52,428 nt of DNA, from contig NZ_JTHP01000048.1 of the NCBI RefSeq assembly GCF_000943545.1, forward strand, positions 1 through 52,428, written 5' to 3'. Source of the stretch: Paenibacillus terrae (GTDB taxonomy: Bacteria > Bacillota > Bacilli > Paenibacillales > Paenibacillaceae). This document shows positions 34,937 to 42,521 of this stretch, in pieces. The position numbers and the translations under genes are program-made. Each line of letters opens with the position of its first letter. The first letter of the stretch is position 1. The notes below the pieces were generated by a model. The model was given only the letters and a program-made list of their open reading frames with translations, had not been told where the DNA came from and did not search any database.

Positions 34937-36328
34937 TTATAAAGATAACGCCGAGGAAGGCGTCTCAGGGACATTCTTAATCAAATTCCGCATCCATTTC
35001 TGGGAGCGATAACGTTTATACCCTATGAAGGCCTTGCTCATCTCTTCACACAAAAATAATGCATACACCCACTCCGGCGGCAGACGGAGCACATATGCCC
35101 CAACAAATACTGCCGGTAATGCAATGGCCCATGTTGTAATTAAAATCATACTCATCGTAAACAAATTATCTCCACCTGCTCTAAACATACCGACAATCCA
35201 TACATTATTCAAGAAAAATGCGGTCATTGTCACAGCCTGCAGCAGAAGGATATTTCCTAAAGAAGCGTGAACCTCCCCACTTAAGTAAGGAAAAATAAAG
35301 GACACAAACGGCGAAACCATCATCATGACAACACTAACGATTATACCCGTAATGACCGAAATCCGAGTAAATCTGCGAGCATAATCCAGCGCCTGCTCCT
35401 GCTTGTCCTGTCCCAGCTTTTGTCCGATCATCACTTTTGCCGCGTAGGCAAATCCGTGAATCCCCATCATAAAATATCCTTGTAGCGTATTTGCAAGCTG
35501 GAATGTAGTCAATGCGGCGATGCTTAATGAACCAAAAGCTACGGCATACAGCATATTTCCGATCGACCACATGCCTTCGTGAAACACTAGTGGGGTTATC
35601 GTTTTCACCACCTGCTTGCGCAGTATCAGAGGTAAACTGAACAGCTCTTGGAATCGAATATTTAAATAATACGATTTGCTATAAATGAAAACAAACAAAA
35701 ACAGAAGACTCGTACCTGAAGCTATCAACGTTCCCCATGCCGCTCCTGCAACACCCAGGTTGGGTAAACCCAACTTCCCGTAAATCAGCCCATAGTCGAG
35801 TGTAATATTAATCGCCATCGCACATAGACCGACATATAAAGTTATCTTAACCTTCCCTATGGATCCCAGCGCCTGAGCATAAGCATCTCTAATCGCACTG
35901 ATCAGAAAAACAAAAGCCATGATCGTAAGGTATTGAATACCAAGCTGTAGTATTTCAATGTCCTTAATAAATAGAGAAAGAATCGGCTCCTTCCAGATCC
36001 ACACAACAACAAACGCCAGAAGACTGATGCAGATTCCCGTCAACAGCATAAAACCGAATGTTGCTCGCATAAGCGTATGCTGCTGTTTTCCGTGGTACTG
36101 GGTCATATAAGCAGTCATCCCATAGACTGCAGTAAGGATCATCGATAAAATGAAGCTGATTCTGCCTACTGCAGCGGTGACAGCAACTGCCCCATCTCCC
36201 AAGCTGGTCACCATTAGCATATTCACTAGCGAAAATGAATTAGCAACAAGCATTTGTAGCACAGAAGGAATAACTAATCCTTTCATCTCCCGAGTAAACC
36301 CAGACTTTCCGATCGTACCCTCTCCCAA
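34937..36328 (-). CDS. MATE-family transporter
   Basis: This 463-residue multidrug and toxin extrusion protein has 12 hydrophobic spans in two homologous halves. GDGAVAVTAAVGRISFILSMIL and the internal partner IAALTTFQLANTLQGYFMMGIHGFAYAAKVMIGQKLGQ match the MATE fold. The start is TTG 36328, behind GAGGGA at 6 bases. It lies 60 bases ahead of deoR, probably in one unit. Its role with the phosphonate genes is unclear: it might export a toxic intermediate or an unused product, or be unrelated cargo. Confidence 0.88.
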   Translation of the reverse strand: MGEGTIGKSGFTREMKGLVIPSVLQMLVANSFSLVNMLMVTSLGDGAVAVTAAVGRISFILSMILTAVYGMTAYMTQYHGKQQHTLMRATFGFMLLTGICISLLAFVVVWIWKEPILSLFIKDIEILQLGIQYLTIMAFVFLISAIRDAYAQALGSIGKVKITLYVGLCAMAINITLDYGLIYGKLGLPNLGVAGAAWGTLIASGTSLLFLFVFIYSKSYYLNIRFQELFSLPLILRKQVVKTITPLVFHEGMWSIGNMLYAVAFGSLSIAALTTFQLANTLQGYFMMGIHGFAYAAKVMIGQKLGQDKQEQALDYARRFTRISVITGIIVSVVMMMVSPFVSFIFPYLSGEVHASLGNILLLQAVTMTAFFLNNVWIVGMFRAGGDNLFTMSMILITTWAIALPAVFVGAYVLRLPPEWVYALFLCEEMSKAFIGYKRYRSQKWMRNLIKNVPETPSSALSL

Positions 36329-36410
36329 GCATATCCCTCATTCACATTCAAATTGTACGATACCTAGCATGTTTTTCACTTCGTTCTGTTTGTTTAACTA
36401 TAGTCTTCTT

Positions 36411-36434
36411 GTTGTTTTAGTTGCTTTTATGTTG
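36411..36434 (-). promoter_or_regulatory. Operator repeats upstream of unit 1
   Basis: TTGTTTTAG, TTGCTTTTATG and TTGCC follow one another (36411-36434), matching the 11-bp repeats at 28572-28593 and 33903-33936. A TACAAT box on the minus strand near 36359-36354 could be the -10 element. This would place MATE-deoR under the same regulator, including autoregulation. Confidence 0.5.
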
Positions 36435-36689
36435 CCTAACTCATCATACATATTGCTTGTCATTTAGTCAATGCATGAGGGCGAGAGATCATGACCTTTA
36501 CCAATCCTTCAATTTCCATCGCAAAATGCCCACCAATCAAAAATAAACTCCACAAACCCACCAAACATGGTTTGATAGTTTCAATGTTCTTCTGCGTTGT
36601 TTTTTTGAACCGTCTGTCATCAAAAAAATCCTGATAAGTAAATTTCAATAACTTAGACACCATCTAACATTGGAGGTGCAGTTTTTATA
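36435..36689. other. Stretch without a supported gene
   Basis: A 67-codon minus-strand frame (36460-36663) begins SKLLKFTYQDFFDDRRF, faintly like the N-terminus of a tyrosine recombinase, but nothing follows. Otherwise I see nothing. Confidence 0.3.
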
Positions 36690-37145
36690 ATGGCTAAAGT
36701 GACCACACAAGAAAAAATACAAGCGGTAAAAAGGTATCTTGAAGGGAAGGAAGGACAGAAAAGCATAGCGAGGAGTATAGGAGTATAGGAGTATCGCATA
36801 GTATACTCCTAACATGGATTCGACAGTACGAACATCATGGAGAACAGGGTTTTGAAAATGGCTATACAACTTATTCCGTGGAAGATAAACTAAAGGTGCT
36901 TCATTATATAAACGAACATGGGACATCTATCCGCGAAGCAGCTGCGATCTTCAATATACCAACACATTCTCTGGTACTACGTTGGAAGAATCAACTAGAG
37001 ACAGAAGGTGTAGATGCCCTCAAATCAAAGAAAAAGGGGCGTCCATCCATGAAAGAAGAATCCAAGAAACCTACTCCAGTTGAAGGCTTTATCGAGGCGT
37101 TACAAGCGGAAATAGAACGTTTGCGCATGGAGAATGCCTACTTAA
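36690..37145 (+). pseudogene. IS3-type transposase OrfA remnant with an 8-bp repeat frameshift
   Basis: ATG 36690 (GGAGGTGCAG upstream) opens a helix-turn-helix transposase subunit: MAKVTTQEKIQAVKRYLEGK. At 36771-36794 the 8-base unit AGGAGTAT occurs three times and causes a stop. With two copies the frame would continue as RSIGVSHSILLTWIRQYEHHG and on through a second HTH (LVLRWKNQLETEGVDALKSKKKGRPS) to RMENAYL, where homology stops. OrfB is absent. It is IS debris inside the island. Confidence 0.75.
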
Positions 37146-37225
37146 ACATAATCCATATCATACCACATATATCATCTATTGAGAGGTCTTTTTTTGGTTT
37201 ATGCGCCTCACACTCCGGTCAAAAA

Positions 37226-37265
37226 TAAAAAAACTCTGCCGACCAATTAGGTTAGCAGAGCTTTT
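37226..37265 (-). terminator. Terminator of the small secreted-protein gene
   Basis: On the minus strand AGCTCTGC..ACC pairs with GGT..GCAGAG and is followed by seven T. Confidence 0.8.
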
Positions 37266-37308
37266 AGTTTAAGGAAAATCTACACCATTCATCTTATTGT
37301 TGAATAAC

Positions 37309-37785
37309 CTATAAAAGCAACATTAGAGCCTTAGTAACCCACCAAGCAGCAGTTTCATTTCCGGTAACTTGCAAAGCACCTGCATATATTGCATCTTCAA
37401 TAGCTCCAGTAAAGTTATCAACAACACCAAGAATCTGTAAGAACCCCTCTACTCCAATGAAAGCTTTCACTGAGGCCGGAAGCTTTTCATATCCTGCTTT
37501 TAAAGCTTTTACTGCCCAGCTCAATTTCCCTTGTGTTTGATACTCTCCACGGTCTTCTTTATTTTGGATGGCTTTAATAAAATCATTTTTTTCCTGCTCA
37601 GACAAATTGAAATATTCGGCGATACCTTCGATATCTTGTAATTCAGATTCACTAAGAGAATCCTTAGCACTACTAGAAACACTACTAGAGTCTGTAGAAG
37701 GCAATGCGTACATTGAGGCTGGTACCGCAATCACACCTGATAGTAAAGTTGCGGCCATTAGTGAGGTTATCCATACTTTTTTCAT
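37309..37785 (-). CDS. Small secreted protein with a hydrophobic C-terminus (bacteriocin-like, unknown)
   Basis: This 158-residue exported protein has a signal peptide MKKVWITSLMAATLLSGVIAVPAS, a Ser/Asp-rich pro-like region (about 30-50) and an acidic helical segment (ELQDIEGIAEYFNLSEQEKNDF). A C-terminal part of about 75 residues is rich in hydrophobic and small residues (SWAVKALKAGYEKLPASVKAF, GVVDNFTGAIEDAIYAG, AAWWVTKALMLLL). This order of signal, acidic propeptide and hydrophobic toxin-like C-terminus resembles unmodified Gram-positive bacteriocin precursors. A divergent 73-residue membrane protein lies 129 bases away and might be an immunity factor. There is no Cys. GAGGAG precedes ATG 37785. 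The name is only a suggestion. Confidence 0.65.
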   Translation of the reverse strand: MKKVWITSLMAATLLSGVIAVPASMYALPSTDSSSVSSSAKDSLSESELQDIEGIAEYFNLSEQEKNDFIKAIQNKEDRGEYQTQGKLSWAVKALKAGYEKLPASVKAFIGVEGFLQILGVVDNFTGAIEDAIYAGALQVTGNETAAWWVTKALMLLL

Positions 37786-37913
37786 CACTTCAACTCCTCA
37801 TTGTTTTTTATATGCATTTACCATTGATGTAATAGTTACTCTATTTATGGTAAACTATAGTTGATTTTATGACAAGTTCTATTTTGATTAATTATTTTTT
37901 CAGGAGGTATTTG

Positions 37914-38135
37914 GTGAAAAACATTTGGAGATTTATCATCGCGCTGCTCATCGGCAACATTATCGGGAATCTAACATACGGAAGGTTAGAATTTTTTCAA
38001 TACAACACAGGAACTGGATTTTTCACATTAGAAAACCTCATTAAGTTTATTATCGACTATGGTCTGGCTGTGATTATTGCATTAATCATATACATCTTGA
38101 TTGGAAAAGTTTTTACGAGAAGTGATCAGGAATAA
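37914..38135 (+). CDS. Small two-span membrane protein, possible immunity partner
   Basis: This 73-residue protein starts at GTG 37914 behind CAGGAGGT (the longer frame from 37869 has no site). It has two membrane spans, IWRFIIALLIGNIIGNLTYG and FIIDYGLAVIIALIIYILIG, with a short outside loop and a charged tail. It is divergent from the small secreted-protein gene and ends at a strong terminator. I do not recognise a family; the pairing suggests self-protection but is unproven. Confidence 0.6.
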   Translation: MKNIWRFIIALLIGNIIGNLTYGRLEFFQYNTGTGFFTLENLIKFIIDYGLAVIIALIIYILIGKVFTRSDQE

Positions 38136-38138
38136 ACC

Positions 38139-38180
38139 AAAAGGACTCCTTACTGGTTATAAACCAGCGGAGTCCTTTTT
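38139..38180 (+). terminator. Terminator after the small membrane protein gene
   Basis: AAAAGGACTCC pairs with GGAGTCCTTTTT, with an inner CTGGTT-ATAA-AACCAG stem; T run at the end. Confidence 0.88.
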
Positions 38181-38218
38181 CACATCTACTCTAAATTCAA
38201 ATTGCTTACGAAACAAGT

Positions 38219-38354
38219 AAAGATCCGTTAATCTTAACTGCATCAGGCGAAATTAGTTCATTCGATGAATGGTTTGGGAAATCCATCAATGAAATATTCC
38301 CCCGCCGACAAAACCCAATGAACGCATAGGCTATTACCAAATGCGTTCATTGGG
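38219..38354 (+). pseudogene. Short coding-looking remnant ending in a hairpin
   Basis: An open tail reads KDPLILTASGEISSFDEW and on to a stop at 38327-38329 without a start or ribosome-binding site. It runs into a perfect stem, CCCAATGAACGCAT (38314-38327) with ATGCGTTCATTGGG (38341-38354), and a later T run. It looks like the end of a lost gene plus its terminator; I do not recognise it. Confidence 0.3.
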
Positions 38355-38429
38355 CTCTACTTTTTACCATCCTTAAAAAATGAGTCAAGTCAAGTGAAGT
38401 AGTATTATCCAACAATTCTTTTCACGAAA

Positions 38430-38546
38430 TTAAATCCAACACGCTTTAGTAATTATGACCAACAGGATAAAGAGCACCAAAATTGCACCCGTCGATGTGA
38501 AAGGACAAAAATGTTTGGCTTTATGCTCATGTCCACATTCACTCAC
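38430..38546 (-). CDS. 38-residue YjcZ-like small membrane protein
   Basis: This gene is short. GTG 38546 stands 5 bases behind AAGGAGGAG and encodes a 38-residue protein: a Cys/His-rich start (SECGHEHKAKHFCPFTSTG) and then one hydrophobic span (AILVLFILLVIITKACWI). The single-span C-terminus resembles the YjcZ/YtxJ-like tiny sporulation proteins of Bacilli. A run of ACTGTAT repeats (38573-38585, CATACTGTATACTGTATC on the minus strand) lies upstream. Translation is supported by the site and codons; function is unknown. Confidence 0.6.
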   Translation of the reverse strand: MSECGHEHKAKHFCPFTSTGAILVLFILLVIITKACWI

Positions 38547-38646
38547 ATGAACTCCTCCTTTTTTTTAGATACAGTATACAGTATGTGTCCTTGAAGAAAT
38601 TGACAGGGCTAAGCGGCAATTCGTAAAAAAAAAACCCTTTGACGTA

Positions 38647-39758
38647 TGTGGTCAAGACCCCATTTTATAGACACTGAAAAAAGCCCCTAGGCTATAAGCT
38701 GCTTCCGATACTCTTTCGGAGGCAGCTTATTTAACTTTCGTTGTGGTCGACATTGGTTGTAAAATCGAATATATTCTTCTATTCTCCTTTGTGCCTCATC
38801 CATATTTCGGATATCATATGGGTAGAGCCCTTCCGTTTTGAGATGCGAGAAGAAGCTCTCCATCGAGGCATTATCATAACAATTGCCTCGGCGAGACATG
38901 CTGATTCGGGCACCAACCTTTGGCAGCATGTCATGGTACGCATAGGACGTGTACTGGAATCCCTGGTCGCTGTGAACGATGAGGCCAGTCACGTCTTTTT
39001 GCTGTTTCCAGGCTTGTCGAAACGTCTGTAAAACCCGTTCGTTATCATTTCTATGGCTCATCTGGTACGCGATAATTTCGTTATTGAACAAGTCTTTAAT
39101 CGCAGATAGATATAGCCAGCAATCACCCACACGATATTGCGTGATATCTGTGACCCATTTTTGATTTGGTTTGTCCGCCTTGAAATCCTGTTTTAGCAGA
39201 TTTTCGCCACACGACCTTCCGTAGAAGAAGCATAGTTGCAGCGATGCTTCCGACGAATTTGTGAGCGGATTCCCAAGACCTGCATGAGCCGGAGTACCTT
39301 TTTATGGTTCATCCAGACTCCATGATCGTGCTGCAAAAATAGTTGGATTTGACGGTAGCCGTAGACCCCGTCATACTTGTGCGCCTCATCTCCTGCATCC
39401 AGATTTCCAAACACTTTTTTAGCATATCGTTTTCCCGTTTTAACTTTTGGACGTACCTGTCCTGGTCCATATATTCCTTCCGTCGTCCTCGCTGGTCCAT
39501 AAGTCCGAATTCACCGAGTTCCTTGTACTTCCGCATCCATTCTTTCAACCGATGTCGATCTGCAATCCCGAACTTCTCCATAAGTTTACGATATGTCCAA
39601 CCTTCTTCGATATGAAGCCGTATGGCCTCTACTTTGGTTTCAAACGTATACTCTTTAAACTTCTGTCCTTTTTTCGCTGGCATAAAAATGCACCCCCTAG
39701 AAATTCATCGGATAAACCAGGGGTTTATTCCAATGTCTATTCTAAGGGGTGCACTTCA
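38647..39758 (-). mobile_element. Defective IS3-family (IS150-like) insertion sequence
   Basis: The ends read inward as related inverted repeats of about 40 bp: TGTGGTCAAGACCCC...TATAGACA on the left and TGAAGTGCACCCCT...AATAGACA on the right. The element is about 1.1 kb, short for this family (about 1.4-1.5 kb), because orfA and orfB are joined by an internal deletion. I could not see a clear target duplication. It splits the integrase gene, whose upstream part is missing beyond the left end, so a deletion accompanied or followed insertion. Confidence 0.8.
38687..39683 (-). pseudogene. IS3-family transposase genes orfA and orfB, broken
   Basis: OrfA starts MPAKKGQKFKEYTFETKVEA (39683) and carries a helix-turn-helix (LMEKFGIADRHRLKEWMRKY) and leucine-zipper-like KLKRENDMLKK. 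At about 39410 it runs into the middle of OrfB (EAHKYDGVYGYRQIQLFL), so the linking part and the start of OrfB are deleted. OrfB has the DDE core with HSDQGFQYTSYAYH and RGNCYDNASMESFFSHLKTE near its end, but a one-base loss near 39206 (GRVA|ENLLKQDF) breaks it. Not functional. Confidence 0.85.
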
Positions 39759-40085
39759 TATCACGATCAGGGTTTTATATTCGCGAGAGTCGGCAAATTT
39801 GCTGGGTATCCTCAAGTTATAAAAATGGTTGAACTCAGGATGAAGAGACTTTTAAAACTAGCCGGACTTAATCCTGATCTCACCCCGCACTCACTTCGCC
39901 ACACCCATACGTCACTATTAGCTGAAGCTGAAGCCACTCTCGAACAAATCATGCAGCGGCTAGGACATGCGAACGACGAGATAACGCGCAGAATATACCT
40001 TCATATAACTAAGCCAAAAAGAAAAGAGGCTGCTCAAAAGTTCAGCGAACTAATGAGAGCCTCAAAAAAATCTGATCAGAGTTAA
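39759..40085 (+). pseudogene. C-terminal part of a tyrosine integrase (right island end)
   Basis: The catalytic end of a phage/ICE-type tyrosine recombinase remains: YHDQGFIFARVGKF, TPHSLRHTHTSLL with the Arg-His motif, QRLGHANDEITRRIYLHI with the second His box and catalytic Tyr, and the tail AAQKFSELMRASKKSDQS. The N-terminal two thirds are missing because an insertion sequence lies directly upstream. The tail duplicates the left-end remnant at 18787-18885. It converges on groEL, 66 bases from the groEL stop. Confidence 0.88.
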
Positions 40086-40118
40086 CAAATTGTTAACAAA
40101 TGAACATATCAATCGCCT

Positions 40119-40180
40119 AAACCCTTGTTACAGCAAGGGTTTTTGGGTTTATTACATCATTCCGCCCATTCCACCCATAC
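40119..40180. repeat. Right attachment-like repeat at the groEL 3' end
   Basis: AAACCCTTG-TTACAG-CAAGGGTTTTT (40119-40144) is followed by the last codons of groEL. It is the partner of 18894-18945. The hairpin, with a T run on the plus strand, can terminate the integrase; the shared groEL end points to groEL as insertion target. Confidence 0.7.
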
Positions 40181-41783
40181 CGCCCATGTCAGGAACGCCA
40201 GCAGCGCCTGCAGGTTCTGGTTTGTCAGCGATAACCGCTTCGGTAGTCAGGAACATAGCTGCTACGGAAGCAGCGTTTTGCAGTGCGTAACGAGTTACTT
40301 TTGCAGGGTCAACGATACCAGCGTCGATCATGTTTACCCAGTCGCCAGTAGCTGCGTTAAAGCCTACGCCAACTTTTTCGCGTTTCAGACGCTCAACGAT
40401 TACGGAGCCTTCTTCACCCGCGTTAGCAGCGATCGTGCGGATTGGAGCTTCCAGAGCGCGCAATACGATGTTCACACCTGTTTGCTCGTCGCCTTGCAGT
40501 TCAACGGCTGCAACAGCGCTGTATACGTTCAGGAGCGCTACACCACCACCGGATACGATACCTTCTTCAACCGCAGCACGGGTTGCGTTCAGGGCATCTT
40601 CGATGCGCAGTTTGCGTTCTTTCAATTCTGTTTCAGTAGCCGCACCGACTTTGATAACTGCTACACCGCCGGACAATTTAGCCAGACGCTCTTGCAGTTT
40701 CTCTTTGTCGAACTCGGAAGTCGTTTCTTCCAGTTGTGTACGGATTTGGCTAACACGAGCGTCGATGTCGGCTTTGTTACCAGCGCCGTCAACCACAATC
40801 GTATTTTCCTTCGTGATACGCACTTGACGTGCTGTACCCAGTTGATCTACGGAAGCAGTTTTCAGGTCCAGACCCAGTTCTTCCGTGATCACTTGACCGC
40901 CTGTCAGGGCAGCGATATCTTGCAGCATTGCTTTACGACGGTCACCAAAGCCTGGAGCTTTAACAGCTACAGCGTTGAATGTACCACGCAGTTTGTTAAC
41001 AACGAGCATAGCCAGCGCTTCGCCTTCGATGTCTTCAGCGATCAGCACGAGCGGCTTGCCTTGTTGTACGATTTTCTCAAGCAAAGGCAAAATTTCTTGT
41101 GTATTCGTGATTTTTTTGTCTGTGATCAGGATATATGGATTGTCCAGCACAGCTTCCATTTTGTCCGTATCTGTAATCATGTACGGGGAAATGTAGCCAC
41201 GGTCGAACTGCATACCTTCAACCACTTCCAGCTCAGTTGCAAAACCGCGGGATTCTTCAACAGTGATCACACCGTCTTTACCCACTTTTTCCATAGCTTC
41301 AGCGATCAGTTCGCCTACTTCGTCATCAGCAGCGGAAATACCAGCTACTTGTGCAATGGATTGTTTGCTTTCGATTGGCTTGGAGATCGCTTGCAGTTCA
41401 GCAACAGCTGCTTTAACTGCTTTGTCGATCCCTTTACGGATACCGATCGGGCTTGCACCAGCAGTTACGTTTTTCAAACCTTCTGTGATGAGGGCTTGAG
41501 CCAAAACAGTAGCGGTTGTCGTACCGTCACCAGCTACATCGTTGGTTTTGGTTGCTACTTCTTTAACCAGTTGAGCGCCCATGTTTTCGAAAGCGTCTTC
41601 CAGCTCGATTTCTTTTGCAATCGTTACACCGTCATTTGTGATGAGCGGGCTACCGAATTTTTTCTCCAGTACAACGTTACGGCCTTTCGGTCCGAGTGTT
41701 ACTTTAACAGCGTTAGCCAATGCATCTACCCCACGAAGCATGGAGCGACGAGCGTCTTCACTAAATTTAATGTCTTTTGCCAT
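40152..41783 (-). CDS. groEL: Chaperonin GroEL (HSP60)
   Basis: This 543-residue ATP-driven chaperonin subunit forms the double-ring cage that folds cytoplasmic proteins with GroES. It shows TLGPKGRNVVLEKKFG near residue 30, the ATP site DGTTTATVLAQAL near 87, VEEGIVSGGGVALL near 405 and the Gly/Met-rich tail PDMGGMGGMGGMM. GGGAGGT lies before ATG 41783; the six codons of the longer frame are not likely translated. It follows groES by 71 bases in one heat-inducible unit. Confidence 0.98.
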   Translation of the reverse strand: MAKDIKFSEDARRSMLRGVDALANAVKVTLGPKGRNVVLEKKFGSPLITNDGVTIAKEIELEDAFENMGAQLVKEVATKTNDVAGDGTTTATVLAQALITEGLKNVTAGASPIGIRKGIDKAVKAAVAELQAISKPIESKQSIAQVAGISAADDEVGELIAEAMEKVGKDGVITVEESRGFATELEVVEGMQFDRGYISPYMITDTDKMEAVLDNPYILITDKKITNTQEILPLLEKIVQQGKPLVLIAEDIEGEALAMLVVNKLRGTFNAVAVKAPGFGDRRKAMLQDIAALTGGQVITEELGLDLKTASVDQLGTARQVRITKENTIVVDGAGNKADIDARVSQIRTQLEETTSEFDKEKLQERLAKLSGGVAVIKVGAATETELKERKLRIEDALNATRAAVEEGIVSGGGVALLNVYSAVAAVELQGDEQTGVNIVLRALEAPIRTIAANAGEEGSVIVERLKREKVGVGFNAATGDWVNMIDAGIVDPAKVTRYALQNAASVAAMFLTTEAVIADKPEPAGAAGVPDMGGMGGMGGMM

Positions 41784-41854
41784 TTGCGATAAACCTCCCA
41801 TGGATTATGAATGATTTGTTCGATTCCTATATTCAGGTCTTGTCCGGATTCCGG

Positions 41855-42136
41855 TTAACCAATGATCGCGTGGATATCGCTTTCTTTCATAATCAAATAT
41901 TCTTTACCTTCATATTTGATTTCCGTTCCAGCGTATTTAGAGAAAATTACACGGTCGCCTTCTTTTACTTCCAGAGGAATGCGGGCACCGTCTTTCAATG
42001 CGCCTGCGCCAACCGCGATAATTTTGCCTTCTTGCGGCTTTTCCTTAGCAGAGTCAGGAAGTACGATTCCGAAGGAAGTCGTTTGTTCTTGCTCAATTGC
42101 TTCCACCAATACGCGTTCACCCAAAGGTTTGATCAT
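41855..42136 (-). CDS. groES: Co-chaperonin GroES (HSP10)
   Basis: This 93-residue lid of the GroEL cage starts MIKPLGERVLVEAIEQEQTTSFG, has the mobile loop (TTSFGIVLPDSAKEKP), the GDRVIFSKYAGTEIK segment and the C-terminal EYLIMKESDIHAII. It is first in the groES-groEL operon and lies behind AAGGAGGC, a CIRCE element and a sigma-A promoter. Confidence 0.98.
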   Translation of the reverse strand: MIKPLGERVLVEAIEQEQTTSFGIVLPDSAKEKPQEGKIIAVGAGALKDGARIPLEVKEGDRVIFSKYAGTEIKYEGKEYLIMKESDIHAIIG

Positions 42137-42196
42137 GAAAAAATAGCCTCCTTATTAAGTGTTTTATTCCGTTATACGGTTGTTATGTTGTATGTA

Positions 42197-42223
42197 TTAG
42201 CACTCGACACTCGTCAGTGCTAA
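42197..42223. promoter_or_regulatory. CIRCE element (HrcA operator) of groESL
   Basis: TTAGCACTC-N9-CAGTGCTAA matches the CIRCE consensus TTAGCACTC-N9-GAGTGCTAA with one changed base in the right arm. It is in the leader of groES. Confidence 0.97.
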
Positions 42224-42234
42224 CAACCAACTTT

Positions 42235-42263
42235 ATGATACTCAACTTGAGATTGAATTTCAA
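42235..42263 (-). promoter_or_regulatory. Sigma-A promoter of groESL
   Basis: On the minus strand TTGAAA (42263-42258) and TATCAT (42240-42235) are 17 bases apart, directly ahead of the CIRCE element, so HrcA would block the start of transcription. Confidence 0.75.
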
Positions 42264-42521
42264 GTCCCTGATGTATTTTTTATGGGAATTTTTATGGACG
42301 GCCCTTCTCGATTATATCCATCTGTCCTAAAAATAACCGTTACCTCAGGCTAATGGTTATTTTTAGGGCAGCTAAGCTGCTATCTTTTATGATCTGTTTT
42401 CAAGGCAGCTAAGCTGATACTTTTCATGATCTGCCAATCCCTGATCTTCATGGTCTGCAAGTTGCCATGTAGCTCCAGAACCCGAAGATACCGTTTTGCA
42501 CGGAAACTCGGGTTCTACCTG
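42264..42521. repeat. Hairpins and a short tandem repeat between groES and tatC
   Basis: No gene is seen. CCTAAAAATAACC pairs with GGTTATTTTTAGG (about 42327-42369). The unit GGCAGCTAAGCTG followed by CTTTT(A/C)ATGATCTG occurs twice (about 42368-42397 and 42405-42434). AGAACCCGA pairs with TCGGGTTCT (42477-42516) just behind the tatC stop. These probably terminate tatC. Confidence 0.6.

Noticed and set aside
36460..36663. 67-codon minus-strand frame with a recombinase-like start
   Set aside because: Only the first 20 or so residues are suggestive, no catalytic part follows, and no ribosome-binding site is seen.
40125..41792. Long open frame on the plus strand opposite groEL (555 codons)
   Set aside because: It is an antisense shadow created by groEL codon usage; the groEL protein on the other strand is unmistakable and the shadow has no family resemblance.
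42368..42434. CRISPR-like or REP-like array from the GGCAGCTAAGCTG repeat
   Set aside because: Only two imperfect copies are present, so it is an ordinary short duplication.
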